Below are positions 17,292-25,939 of a stretch of 64,000 nucleotides of DNA, piece by piece. Source of the stretch: Nocardioides sp. cx-173 (GTDB lineage Bacteria > Actinomycetota > Actinomycetes > Propionibacteriales > Nocardioidaceae); NCBI RefSeq assembly GCF_021117365.1, contig NZ_CP088262.1, positions 1,054,001 to 1,118,000 on the forward strand, in the 5' to 3' direction. The translations under genes and the position numbers were made by a program. The first letter of the stretch is position 1, and each line of letters starts with the position of its first letter. The notes under the pieces are model-generated. The model did not search any database. It was not told the origin of the DNA and was given only the letters and a program-made list of their open reading frames with translations.

Positions 17292-17558
17292 CTACCGGTC
17301 GCCGTCCCCGGGCGTCACCCAGCCGCGCTGCCGAACGGCGTGGCGGCGCCTCCCGGTGACGGCCACCGCGGCCAGGCCGGCCGCTCCGGCCAGCACCCAC
17401 GGGACCGGCAGCAGCCAGCGCACGTGGTCGCCCTCGACCACGTCGTTGGCGATCAGCGACCAGACCAGCGCCAGGCCCAGGAAGGCGATGCCCATGACCA
17501 GGTGGCCGACGTTGACGGGGTGCCGGCCGGACTCGGCCGGCCCGTGGGTCTCGCTCAT
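17292..17558 (-). CDS. Small membrane protein, two predicted helices
   Basis: 88-residue protein of unknown function. After a polar N-terminus (residues 1-17) come two hydrophobic segments (about 18-38 and 48-68), then a basic, presumably cytoplasmic tail (GRRRHAVRQR). Start ATG 17556-17558, overlapping the stop of the upstream PspC/LiaF-like gene by 4 bases, so it is probably co-translated with that envelope-stress protein. I recognise no family. Confidence 0.75.
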   Translation of the reverse strand: MSETHGPAESGRHPVNVGHLVMGIAFLGLALVWSLIANDVVEGDHVRWLLPVPWVLAGAAGLAAVAVTGRRRHAVRQRGWVTPGDGDR

Positions 17559-18784
17559 CGGGTGCTCCTGTGGGTGTCGACCACGATCTCGCCGAAGGTG
17601 ACCTCGGCGTCGAGGTGGAGGAGGGGGACGTCGTCGCCGCCGTCGTGGAAGTGGCTGTCCGAGCCGTCGTGCTCGTCACCGAAGAGGGTGGTGCGCCCCC
17701 CGGCGTCGATGACCGCGTCGGCGTCGACGTCGAGGCCGTCGGGGACCAGCACCACGATCCGGCCAAAGGTCGACTCCAGGTCGATGGTGCGCCCGTCCAG
17801 GCCGTCGAGGTCCTCGACCTCGCGCAGGTCGAGCACGATCTCACCCGCGTTGACCTGGTAGCGGTCGTCGACCTCCGCCGCGGTCTGCGGGGTGTCGCGG
17901 ACGTGGCCGCCGTCGACCTCCTCGAAGACGGTCGCCGCGGCGGTGGCGAGCGCCGCGACCAGGCCGACCGCGATCAGCCCGCCGGCGCGGCCGTAGAAGG
18001 CGCCGAGCAGCAGCATCGCGCCGGTGATCCCCAGCGCCAGGGCCGGGTAGCTGGAGTCGCTGACCGTGGCGCCGGCCAGATCCACGATCCCCAGCACCCC
18101 CTCGGCGAGTGCGATCAGCGCCAGGGTGAACCAGAACAACAGCGGCCCCCGGCGGCGCGGTGGGCGCGGGTGGGGCGGCACCGGGGCCGGCACGTACGCC
18201 GGGTACGCGGCGGGCGGGTAGGCCGCCGCGGCCGCTCCCGGTGCCGCCCCGGATGCGTCACCGGGTGCGTCACCGGGCATGACACCGGGCGTGACACCGG
18301 GCCGGGCGGGGGGAGCGGCATAGGGAGGCGGGACCGGCCGGTCGCCGCGCACCGCCATGACCGCCACGGCGACCAGCCCGAGCACCGCCAGCGGCCACGG
18401 GAAGCTCCAGCCGCCGAACGATTCGCTCACCAGGGCGAGGGCCGCGACGAGGCCGGCGAGCCACAGCGCGAACGTGCGGCTGCGCTCGTCGAGCCGCACG
18501 GTCGCGTCCTGGGTGCGCTCGTCGGGGACCAGCAGCCAGCACGCGCCGTACCCGATCAGGCCGGCGCCGCCGAAGAACGACAGCACGACGAACGACACCC
18601 GCAGGATGGTCGGGTCGATGTCGAGATGGCGGGCCAGCCCGCCTGCGACGCCGGCGATCTTCCGGTCGTAGGCGGAGCGGCGCAGACGGCCCAGGTCGCG
18701 CATCTCGTCGCGGGTGACGCGCGGACCCTCATGCGGCCCGGGGTCGCTGGATCCCGAGGGCGCAACGGGTGGTGTCGTGGTCAT
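17555..18784 (-). CDS. PspC-domain membrane protein with LiaF-like C-terminus
   Basis: 409-residue protein. The N-terminal PspC domain (about 30-90) has RKIAGVAGGLARHLDIDPTI followed by a membrane helix and YGACWLLVPDE. Further helices lie at about 107-125, 130-145 and 230-300, with a Pro/Ala/Gly-rich linker (about 150-220) containing near-tandem PGVT/PGDA units. The C-terminal 120 residues look like the beta-rich LiaF/DUF2154 domain (for example ESTFGRIVVLVPDGLDVDAD, and a His/Asp-rich loop) ending VTFGEIVVDTH. Start ATG 18782-18784 with GGAG just upstream. Divergent, 143 bases away, is a PspC-histidine kinase; by analogy with LiaF this protein may hold that kinase inactive until the envelope is stressed (inference). 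Confidence 0.85.
   Translation of the reverse strand: MTTTPPVAPSGSSDPGPHEGPRVTRDEMRDLGRLRRSAYDRKIAGVAGGLARHLDIDPTILRVSFVVLSFFGGAGLIGYGACWLLVPDERTQDATVRLDERSRTFALWLAGLVAALALVSESFGGWSFPWPLAVLGLVAVAVMAVRGDRPVPPPYAAPPARPGVTPGVMPGDAPGDASGAAPGAAAAAYPPAAYPAYVPAPVPPHPRPPRRRGPLLFWFTLALIALAEGVLGIVDLAGATVSDSSYPALALGITGAMLLLGAFYGRAGGLIAVGLVAALATAAATVFEEVDGGHVRDTPQTAAEVDDRYQVNAGEIVLDLREVEDLDGLDGRTIDLESTFGRIVVLVPDGLDVDADAVIDAGGRTTLFGDEHDGSDSHFHDGGDDVPLLHLDAEVTFGEIVVDTHRSTR
18251..18298. repeat. Four 12-base near-tandem repeats inside the PspC protein gene
   Basis: Four consecutive 12-base units (18251-18262, 18263-18274, 18275-18286, 18287-18298) of the form GGRYRYGWCACC. On the coding (minus) strand they give four-residue PGVT, PGVM, PGDA, PGDA units in the flexible linker between membrane segments. 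Such a run may change length by slippage. Confidence 0.75.
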
Positions 18785-18927
18785 GGCTCCAGCCTGGTGG
18801 GGATCCCGCCTCCCCGCCATCGGGGAGGCCCCTGATCCTGGCACGCCCCGAGCCCTGCGGTCTCAGGGTCGGACCGGGGTCGAACCTCATGTGGCGCAGC
18901 CGCTCGCTGTGTGACGATGAGAGCACG

Positions 18928-20220
18928 ATGAGCACCGCCCCTGCGCCGCCCCGGCCCGAGCTCCGACCGGACGTCCGCCGCGCCTTCCGCGACACCCACG
19001 AGCCGATCATCGGCGGCGTGGCGTCCGGGCTGGCGCGCCACTTCCAGGTGCCGGTGCTCTGGGTGCGCGCCGCCTTCGTCGTGAGCGTGTTCATGGGCGG
19101 CCTCGGCATCTTCATGTACGCCGGCCTGTGGCTGATGCTGCCGGCCGAGCCGCCCTTCGCCCCGGCCGCTCCCGGCCTGGAGAGCGCGACCCGGGGCGGT
19201 CGGCGCCCCGGCCGGATCCGCCGCCTCACCGACGTCGGTCCGGTGATCGCCCTGTCCGCCCTCGGGCTGGGGCTGATCCTGGTCGTGGAGGCGGTGTTCG
19301 GCGACGGGGCGGTCGTCTGGCCGGTCGCGATCGGGATCGTCGGGGTGGCCCTGCTGTGGCGCCAGGCCGACGAGGCCCAGCGCGAACGGTGGCAGGACAC
19401 CACCGGGCGGGTGGACCCGCTGCGGGTGATCTTCGGCAACGGCGGCTGGGCGTCGTACGCGCGGGTCGGGGCCGGCGTGGTCCTCCTGCTGTCGGCGTGC
19501 TTCATGTTCGGCTTCGACAACGGCTCGCTGCAGCAGGCCCGCGGTGCCCTGATCGCGGGCGGGCTCGGCCTGGTCGGGCTGCTGCTGGTGGTGGGCCCGT
19601 GGGTCTACCGGCTGACCTCCGAGCTGACCGACGAGCGCACCGAGCGGATCCGCACCCAGGAGCGCGCCGACGTCGCGGCCCACCTGCACGACTCGGTGCT
19701 CCAGACCCTCGCCCTCATCCAGAAGAACCCCGGCGACGCGGCGACCGTGGCCAAGCTGGCCCGCGCCCAGGAGCGTGACCTACGGGCCTGGCTCTACGCC
19801 GGCGAGGCCACCGACGAGCGCAGCCTGGCCAGTGCCCTGCGCGGGGTGGCCGCGGAGGTCGAGGACGCCCACGGCATCTCCGTCGACGTCGTCAACGTCG
19901 GAGACTGCGACATGGCCGAGCCGCTGCGGCCCGTCGTCGCCGCCGCCCGCGAGGCGCTGACCAACGCGGCCAAGCACGCCGGGGCGGGGCGCATCGACGT
20001 GTACGCCGAGGTCACGCCCGGCGCGGTCGACATCTTCGTGCGCGACCGCGGGCCGGGGTTCGACCCCGCCGCGGTCCCCGAGGACCGCTACGGCGTACGG
20101 CACAGCATCATCGACCGCATGCAGCGCCACGGCGGCATCGCCGAGATCCGCTCCGGTGCCGCGGGCTCCGAAGTCCGGCTGCACCTGCCACGCCCCGTCC
20201 AGGAGGAACCCGATGCTTGA
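18928..20220 (+). CDS. PspC-domain sensor histidine kinase (LiaS/DesK-like)
   Basis: 430-residue membrane sensor kinase. An N-terminal PspC domain (about 20-72: PIIGGVASGLARHFQVPVLW, then YAGLWLMLPAE) is followed by four membrane helices (about 100-215). The cytoplasmic HisKA_3 dimerisation/phosphoacceptor helix contains VAAHLHDSVLQTLALIQ, the second His of HLHD being the expected phosphorylation site. The ATPase domain has EALTNAAKHAGAG (N box) and RDRGPGFDP (G box). Start ATG 18928, with no good ribosome site. Its stop lies inside the following regulator gene (8-base overlap). The shared PspC module with the divergent gene at 17555 suggests one envelope-stress circuit. Confidence 0.92.
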   Translation: MSTAPAPPRPELRPDVRRAFRDTHEPIIGGVASGLARHFQVPVLWVRAAFVVSVFMGGLGIFMYAGLWLMLPAEPPFAPAAPGLESATRGGRRPGRIRRLTDVGPVIALSALGLGLILVVEAVFGDGAVVWPVAIGIVGVALLWRQADEAQRERWQDTTGRVDPLRVIFGNGGWASYARVGAGVVLLLSACFMFGFDNGSLQQARGALIAGGLGLVGLLLVVGPWVYRLTSELTDERTERIRTQERADVAAHLHDSVLQTLALIQKNPGDAATVAKLARAQERDLRAWLYAGEATDERSLASALRGVAAEVEDAHGISVDVVNVGDCDMAEPLRPVVAAAREALTNAAKHAGAGRIDVYAEVTPGAVDIFVRDRGPGFDPAAVPEDRYGVRHSIIDRMQRHGGIAEIRSGAAGSEVRLHLPRPVQEEPDA

Positions 20221-20905
20221 CCCGACCCCCGTGCGCGTTGTGATCGTCGACGACCACGCCATGTTCCGCAGCGGCGTCCGTGCCGAGCTGGTGAGCACCG
20301 GCGCCGGCCAGGTGGAGGTGCTCGCCGAGGCCGCCGACGTCGACGAGGCCATCGCGGCGGTCCTCGCCCACCGGCCCGACGTCGTCCTGCTCGACGTGCA
20401 CCTGCCCGGCGGCGGCGGCGTGGAGGTCATGCGCCGGCTCGCCCTGGCCCCGACCGCCCCGACCTCCGGGGCCCCCGAGGCGCGACCGCCCCGCTTCCTC
20501 GCGTTGTCGGTCAGCGACGCCGCCGAGGACGTCATCGGCACGATCCGCGGTGGCGCGCGCGGCTACGTCACCAAGACGATCACCGGCGCCGAGCTCGTCT
20601 CCGCGATCCGGCGGGTGGCGGACGGCGACGCGGTGTTCTCCCCGCGGCTGGCCGGCTTCGTGCTCGACGCGTTCGCGGGCTCCATCGACGTCGCGGCCGT
20701 CGACGAGGACCTGGACCGCCTCACCGAGCGCGAGCGCGAGGTCATGCGGCTGATCGCGCGCGGCTACTCCTACAAGGAGGTCGCCAAGGAGCTGTTCATC
20801 TCGATCAAGACCGTCGAGACCCACATGTCCTCGGTGCTGCGCAAGCTGCAGCTCTCCTCGCGCCATGAGCTCAGCCGGTGGGCCTCGGAGCGCCGGCTGC
20901 TCTGA
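20213..20905 (+). CDS. NarL/LuxR-type response regulator, partner of the PspC kinase
   Basis: 230-residue two-component regulator. The receiver domain has the acidic pair in VVIVDDHAMFRSG, the phosphoacceptor Asp in VVLLDVHLPGGGG, and the conserved Lys in RGYVTKTITGAELV. The C-terminal helix-turn-helix (about 165-225) reads LTEREREVMRLIARGYSYKE and IKTVETHMSSVLRKL, typical of LuxR-family DNA binding. Start ATG 20213, with AGGAGGA at 20201-20207; it overlaps the kinase gene by 8 bases, so the two are translationally coupled. Probable targets are envelope genes including the divergent PspC gene (inference). Confidence 0.94.
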   Translation: MLDPTPVRVVIVDDHAMFRSGVRAELVSTGAGQVEVLAEAADVDEAIAAVLAHRPDVVLLDVHLPGGGGVEVMRRLALAPTAPTSGAPEARPPRFLALSVSDAAEDVIGTIRGGARGYVTKTITGAELVSAIRRVADGDAVFSPRLAGFVLDAFAGSIDVAAVDEDLDRLTEREREVMRLIARGYSYKEVAKELFISIKTVETHMSSVLRKLQLSSRHELSRWASERRLL

Positions 20906-20994
20906 GGCACGCGGAGCCCTGATCGCCGCCGGGTTTTGGGGGGCGGGCGGCGGGGTATGGGGGCTTGACGCGTCGCCCGAACCAGGAGGCCCCT

Positions 20995-22434
20995 GTGAGC
21001 ACTGCGAGTCCTGACACCACGGCAGAGCCAGACGGGGGCGAGGAGCTCAAGCGGACCATCACCGGTCGCCTTCTCTTCTTCTACACCCTGGGCGACGTGC
21101 TGGGCTCGGGGATCTACGTCCTCATCGGGCTGGTGGCCGCGGCCGTCGGCGGCGCCTTCTGGATCGCGTTCGCCCTCGGCGTGACGGTCGCGGCGATCAC
21201 CGGGGCGGCGTACGCCGAGCTGGTGACGAAGTATCCCCAGGCGGCGGGTGCGTCGCTCTACGTCAACAAGGCCTTCGGCAACCGCCCGCTCACCTTCCTG
21301 ATCACCGTCTCCTTCCTCGCCGCGAGCATGGCGGCATCCGGCTCGCTGGCGGTGGGCTTCGCCTCCTACTTCGACACCCTCTGGTCCGGCCCACCGGCCC
21401 TGATCGTCTCCCTGGTCTTCGTGGCGCTGCTCGTGGTGGTCAACTTCATCGGCATCACCGAGTCGGTGTGGATGAACATGCTGATGACCTTCGTCGAGGT
21501 GGGCGGCCTGGTCGTGGTGCTCGTGATCGGCATCGTCTTCATCTTCCAGGGAGATGCCGACTTCGGCGTGCTCACCCAGATCGACACGTCCGGTGACTAC
21601 GGCAGCCCCGCACTGGCGGTCCTGGCCGGCATCTCGTTCTCGTTCTTCGCGATGACCGGCTTCGAGAACACCGCCAACGTCGCCGAGGAGACGGTCGACC
21701 CGTACAAGGCGTTCCCGCGTTCGCTGGTCGGCGGCATGATCGTGGCGGGAGTTGTCTACGTCCTGGTCTCGATGGCCGCCGCCCTGACCGTGCCGACCGA
21801 GACACTGGCTACGTCGGACGCGGCGCTGCTCGAGGTGGTCGAGGCTGGCATCCTGCCGATCTCCACCAGCTTCATGAGCACGCTGTTCTCCGTCATCGCG
21901 CTGATCGCCATCACCAACACCACGCTGGTCACCATCGTCACCCAGCCGCGTGTCCTCTACGGAATGGCTCGTGAGGACGTCGTTCCTGCCGTTTTCGCGA
22001 AGATCCACCCCACCCGACGCAGCCCCTGGGTGGGCCTGATCTTCTCCGGTGCCGTCGTCGGCGCGCTGCTGGTCATCGGGACCCTGCTCACCGAGGCCGG
22101 CGGCGGCATCGATCTGGTCGGTCGCCTCGCCACCGTCACGGTCGTCCTGCTGCTGGCGATCTACGCCCTCGTGATCGTCGCCTGCCTCAAGCTGCGCGGG
22201 CAGGACGAGGACGGACCGTTCTTCCGCGCCAACACCCCCCTGCTGGTCGTGGGTCTGGTCGGCAACCTGGCGATCCTCTACTTCACGATCTACGACGACC
22301 CCCACTCGCTGATCTGGTGTGCGGGCCTGCTCGGTGTCGGCCTCGTGCTCTTCCTCGCGGAGTACTTCTTCGGCAATCGAGACCGACCAAGCGACATCGA
22401 GCCCGGCACCGCCGCCGCGGACAAGGAGATCTGA
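20995..22434 (+). CDS. APC-superfamily amino-acid permease
   Basis: 479-residue membrane protein with about 12 helices, of the amino acid-polyamine-organocation superfamily. The first helix has the unwound substrate-site motif GDVLGSGIYVL; helix 6 has SFSFFAMTGFENTANVAEE, and the loop YGMAREDVVPAVFAKIHPTR is a family hallmark. Start GTG 20995, with AGGAGG at 20983-20988. It is followed after one base by a universal stress protein gene (22436), a common pairing in which the Usp protein may regulate the transporter. The amino acid transported is not evident. Confidence 0.93.
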   Translation: MSTASPDTTAEPDGGEELKRTITGRLLFFYTLGDVLGSGIYVLIGLVAAAVGGAFWIAFALGVTVAAITGAAYAELVTKYPQAAGASLYVNKAFGNRPLTFLITVSFLAASMAASGSLAVGFASYFDTLWSGPPALIVSLVFVALLVVVNFIGITESVWMNMLMTFVEVGGLVVVLVIGIVFIFQGDADFGVLTQIDTSGDYGSPALAVLAGISFSFFAMTGFENTANVAEETVDPYKAFPRSLVGGMIVAGVVYVLVSMAAALTVPTETLATSDAALLEVVEAGILPISTSFMSTLFSVIALIAITNTTLVTIVTQPRVLYGMAREDVVPAVFAKIHPTRRSPWVGLIFSGAVVGALLVIGTLLTEAGGGIDLVGRLATVTVVLLLAIYALVIVACLKLRGQDEDGPFFRANTPLLVVGLVGNLAILYFTIYDDPHSLIWCAGLLGVGLVLFLAEYFFGNRDRPSDIEPGTAAADKEI

Positions 22435-22435
22435 C

Positions 22436-22903
22436 ATGCACGTCATCGTCGCCACCGACGGGTCCCGCCAGTCCCTGGCCGCGGCCAAGCACCTCAAGTC
22501 GTTCGCCGACCCCGACAAGATCGAGACGATCTCGGTGGTCGCCGTGATCCGCCCCTACGCCGCCGTCGCCTTCGCCGACGACCTGGCCCCTGTCGACAAG
22601 GCGGGTGGGACGTTCGACTCGCTGTCCTTCCGGGCCGCTGCCGAGAGCGCCACCCAGGCCGTCGCGAAGGTATTCGAGGGGTGGGGCCCGAAGGTGCAGA
22701 CCCGCATCCGTAGCGGCTCGCCCGCGGCCGAGATCATCAAGGCCGCCAAGCAGTACGAGGCCGGCCTGGTCGTCGTGGCCGCCGGCAGCCGCGGCCTCAG
22801 CGACACGGTCCTGCTCGGCAGCACGGCCCAGCGCGTCCAGCACTCCGCGCCCTGCCCGGTGCTCGTCGTACGGCCGGCTCCACGCAAGCGGAAGAAGAAG
22901 TAG
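22436..22903 (+). CDS. Universal stress protein, UspA family
   Basis: 155-residue single-domain Usp. It opens HVIVATDGSRQSLAAAKHL, with the Asp of the nucleotide-binding strand, and ends with the ATP-binding signature G-2X-G-9X-GS (GSRGLSDTVLLGSTAQRV), so it probably binds ATP, followed by HSAPCPVLVVRPA. The extreme C-terminus is basic (RKRKKK). Start ATG 22436, in the same transcript as the permease upstream. Likely cytoplasmic; the exact role is unknown. Confidence 0.93.
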   Translation: MHVIVATDGSRQSLAAAKHLKSFADPDKIETISVVAVIRPYAAVAFADDLAPVDKAGGTFDSLSFRAAAESATQAVAKVFEGWGPKVQTRIRSGSPAAEIIKAAKQYEAGLVVVAAGSRGLSDTVLLGSTAQRVQHSAPCPVLVVRPAPRKRKKK

Positions 22904-22982
22904 CGCGGCCGCCGTACTTGACGTGGGTCACGCGGCGGGGCCGCGGCTGGGGAGCCGCCGGCCGGCCGCCGCGGCCGATCAC

Positions 22983-22988
22983 TAGGGT
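22983..22988 (+). promoter_or_regulatory. Probable -10 element for a leaderless membrane-protein transcript
   Basis: TAGGGT followed by six bases and the ATG at 22995; no ribosome site between. Confidence 0.5.
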
Positions 22989-22994
22989 TCGGCC

Positions 22995-23351
22995 ATGGAA
23001 ACCTTGCGCCAGATCCTTCTGATCATCCACCTGCTGGGCTTCGCCGCGCTCTTCGGCGGTCTCATCGTGCAGGCCGGCTCCGCGACCAAGGTGGTCAACG
23101 GGGCCATGCGCGACGGCGCCGGCACGGCCTTCCTCGCCGGCCTGGCCCTCGTCGGCGTCCTCGAGGCCGGCGACGGCGACGTCAACCACGCCAAGGTCGG
23201 GGTCAAGCTCCTCATCGGCCTGGTCGTGCTGATCCTGGTCATGGCCAACCTCCGCAAGGAGCGGATCCCCCAGGGCCTCTGGCTCGGCCTCCTCGCCCTC
23301 TCCGTCGCCAACGTCGCCGTCGCCGTCCTCTGGTCCTCCGCGCACGCCTAG
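22995..23351 (+). CDS. Small four-helix membrane protein of unknown function
   Basis: 118-residue hydrophobic protein with about four helices (roughly 5-25, 44-58, 68-83, 95-115). A motif-like segment HLLGFAALFGGLIVQ near the N-terminus places a His and Gly in helix 1; VNHAKVGVKLLIGLVVL is in the middle. Similar small membrane proteins are common in actinobacteria, but I know of no assigned function. It lies between uspA and pcrA on the same strand and probably has its own leaderless promoter. Confidence 0.8.
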   Translation: METLRQILLIIHLLGFAALFGGLIVQAGSATKVVNGAMRDGAGTAFLAGLALVGVLEAGDGDVNHAKVGVKLLIGLVVLILVMANLRKERIPQGLWLGLLALSVANVAVAVLWSSAHA

Positions 23352-23409
23352 GCCCCGGAGCGCCGCCGACACCCACCCCGGGGGTGCGCGCACGTAGGCT
23401 GGAGGCAGG

Positions 23410-25845
23410 ATGAGTACGCCGTCGTCAGCAGCAGCCCAAGCAGCCCAGTTCGCGTTCCCCGGCATGGACCGGCACACCGCGGAGGAGGCCCGCACCTCCC
23501 CTCGTGGACCCTCGCGCGAGGAGCTGCTCGAAGGGCTCAACGAGCCGCAGCGCGCGGCCGTCACCCATGCCGGCAGCCCGCTGCTCGTGGTGGCCGGGGC
23601 CGGGTCGGGCAAGACCCGCGTCCTGACCCGGCGCATCGCCTGGATCATCTCCGAGCGCAAGGCCCACCCCGGCTCGATCCTGGCGATCACGTTCACCAAC
23701 AAGGCCGCGGGCGAGATGAAGGAGCGCGTCGAGGAGCTGGTCGGCAAGCGCGCGCGGATCATGTGGGTCAGCACGTTCCACTCCGCCTGCGTCCGGATCC
23801 TGCGCAAGGAGATCGACAAGCTCGGCTTCAAGTCGAGCTTCTCCATCTACGACGCCGCCGACCAGAAGCGCCTGATGAGCCTGGTCATCAAGGACCTCGA
23901 TCTCGACGCGAAGAGGTTCCAGCCCGGCCCGGTGCTCCACTGGGTCAGCAACCACAAGAACGAGCTGCGCGACCCCGAGGAGTTCGCCAAGGACACCCAC
24001 AACCACGTGGAGGAGCAGTACGCCGCGGCGTACGCCCTCTACCAGCGGCGCCTGCGCGAGGCCAACGCCCTCGACTTCGACGACCTGATCATGATGACGG
24101 TGCACCTCCTGCAGGCCTTCCCGGAGGTCCGCGAGACCTATCGGCGCCGGTTCCGCCACGTCCTGGTCGACGAGTACCAGGACACCAACCACGCCCAGTA
24201 CGCCCTCATCCACCAACTCTGCGCCGACAACCCGGAGCTGGTGGAGGGCGAGGAGCGCGTGGAGCCGGCCGAGCTGATGGTCGTTGGCGACGCCGACCAG
24301 TCGATCTACGCGTTCCGCGGCGCCAACATCCGCAACATCATGGACTTCGAGCAGGACTTCCCCAACGCCACCTCCATCCTGCTCGAGCAGAACTACCGCT
24401 CCACCCAGACAATCCTCACCGCGGCCAACTCCGTCATCGGGCACAACAAGGGCCGCAAACCCAAGCGGCTGTGGTCCGACGCCGGCGACGGCGAGCGGAT
24501 CGTCGGGTACGTCGCCGACGACGAGCACGACGAGGCGCGGTTCGTGTCGGAGGAGATCGACAAGCTCGTGGATGGGGGCGGCCGGGCCGGCGACGTGGCG
24601 GTGTTCTACCGCACCAACGCCCAGTCGCGGGTGTTCGAGGAGGTGTTCATCCGCACCGGACAGCCCTACAAGGTGGTCGGCGGCGTGCGCTTCTACGAGC
24701 GTCGCGAGGTGCGCGACGCCCTCGCCTACCTGCGGATGCTCGCCAACGCCGACGACCAGGTGTCGCTGCGCCGGATCCTCAACACCCCCAAGCGGGGCAT
24801 CGGCGACCGGGCGGTCGCCTGCGTCAGCCTCCTCGCGGAGCGTGACGGCCTGACCTTCTGGGAGGCGCTGCGCCGGGCCGACCGCGCGCCGGGGCTCGCC
24901 ACGCGCTCGCTCACCCAGATCAAGGCCTTCGTGGCGATGGTGGAGGAGCTGCAGTCGATGGTGGAGGCCGGCGAGCGCGCCGACGTCATCCTCGAGTCGG
25001 TGCTCGCCCGCTCCGGCTATCTCGCCGAGCTCGAGGCCTCCGACGACCCCCAGGACGCGACCCGGCTGGAGAACCTCGCCGAGCTCGTCGCGGTCGCCCG
25101 CGAGTTCTCCGACGACCCGGTGCCCGGTCCCTCCGCCGACCCCGCCGACGTCGATGCCGGTCTGGTCGCGCCCGGACTCGTGGACTTCCTGGAGCGCGTC
25201 GCGCTCGTCGCCGACACCGACCAGATCCCCGACGACGACGGAGACCAGGGCGTGGTCACGCTCATGACGCTCCACACCGCCAAGGGCCTGGAGTTCCCGG
25301 TGGTCTTCCTGACCGGCCTCGAGGACGGCGTCTTCCCGCACGCCCGCTCGCTCGGGGACCAGCCCGAGCTGGAGGAGGAGCGGCGCCTGGCCTACGTCGG
25401 CGTCACCCGCGCGCGCGAGCGGCTCTACATCTCCCGTGCCGTGGTCCGCTCCGCCTGGGGCGCCCCCTCGCACAACCCCGGCTCCCGGTTCCTCGACGAG
25501 CTGCCGGTCGACCTGGTCGACTGGCGCCGCACCGAGGCGGCCCAGACCCGCTGGGGACGGCCCAACCTCGCTGACGGATCACCGGCCAGCATGAGCTCGC
25601 CGACCGCGGCGGGGCGGCGCAACTTCTCCTCGGCCGCCGCGCGTGCCGACGCCGCGGCCAAGGCCAAGCCCGCCCGGGAGATCCCGTCGCTGGAGCCGGG
25701 CGATCGGGTCGTCCACGACTCTTTCGGCATGGGCACCGTCGTCGCGCTGGAAGGCAGTGCCGACAAGGCCGTGGCCTCGATCGACTTCGGCTCCGAGGGC
25801 GTCAAGCGGCTGCTGCTGCGCTACGCGCCCGTCGAGAAGCTGTGA
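23410..25845 (+). CDS. pcrA: ATP-dependent DNA helicase PcrA/UvrD1
   Basis: 811-residue superfamily-1A 3'-5' helicase for nucleotide-excision repair and replication-fork maintenance. Motifs in order: LNEPQRAAV (Q motif), AGAGSGKTR (Walker A), TFTNKAAGEM (Ia), VDEYQDTN (Walker B/II), GDADQSIYAFRGA (III), QNYRST (IV), TLHTAKGLEFPVVFLTG (V) and AYVGVTRARERLYIS (VI). The C-terminal 60 residues (GDRVVHDSFGMGTVVALEG) are the Tudor-like domain that binds RNA polymerase in PcrA and mycobacterial UvrD1. Start ATG 23410, with GGAGG at 23400-23404. First gene of the block matching the order around M. tuberculosis uvrD1-purH. Confidence 0.97.
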   Translation: MSTPSSAAAQAAQFAFPGMDRHTAEEARTSPRGPSREELLEGLNEPQRAAVTHAGSPLLVVAGAGSGKTRVLTRRIAWIISERKAHPGSILAITFTNKAAGEMKERVEELVGKRARIMWVSTFHSACVRILRKEIDKLGFKSSFSIYDAADQKRLMSLVIKDLDLDAKRFQPGPVLHWVSNHKNELRDPEEFAKDTHNHVEEQYAAAYALYQRRLREANALDFDDLIMMTVHLLQAFPEVRETYRRRFRHVLVDEYQDTNHAQYALIHQLCADNPELVEGEERVEPAELMVVGDADQSIYAFRGANIRNIMDFEQDFPNATSILLEQNYRSTQTILTAANSVIGHNKGRKPKRLWSDAGDGERIVGYVADDEHDEARFVSEEIDKLVDGGGRAGDVAVFYRTNAQSRVFEEVFIRTGQPYKVVGGVRFYERREVRDALAYLRMLANADDQVSLRRILNTPKRGIGDRAVACVSLLAERDGLTFWEALRRADRAPGLATRSLTQIKAFVAMVEELQSMVEAGERADVILESVLARSGYLAELEASDDPQDATRLENLAELVAVAREFSDDPVPGPSADPADVDAGLVAPGLVDFLERVALVADTDQIPDDDGDQGVVTLMTLHTAKGLEFPVVFLTGLEDGVFPHARSLGDQPELEEERRLAYVGVTRARERLYISRAVVRSAWGAPSHNPGSRFLDELPVDLVDWRRTEAAQTRWGRPNLADGSPASMSSPTAAGRRNFSSAAARADAAAKAKPAREIPSLEPGDRVVHDSFGMGTVVALEGSADKAVASIDFGSEGVKRLLLRYAPVEKL

Positions 25846-25846
25846 G

Positions 25847-25868
25847 CGTGCCGAGCCTGCGAGGCACG
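25847..25868. terminator. Weak hairpin between convergent pcrA and M23 peptidase genes
   Basis: CGTGCC (25847-25852) pairs with GGCACG (25863-25868). It directly follows the pcrA stop, in a 94-base gap between convergent genes. The stem is short and no T-run follows. Confidence 0.3.
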
Positions 25869-25939
25869 GGCGCAGCTTGATGGTCGTCGACCGGCGTGTC
25901 GAGACGCCGTAAGCCGAAGGATCGACCCCCGGAAGGACG

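Noticed and set aside
20928..20958. G/C-rich hairpin between the response regulator and the permease gene
   Set aside because: The run of G bases allows several weak pairings, none convincing as a terminator.
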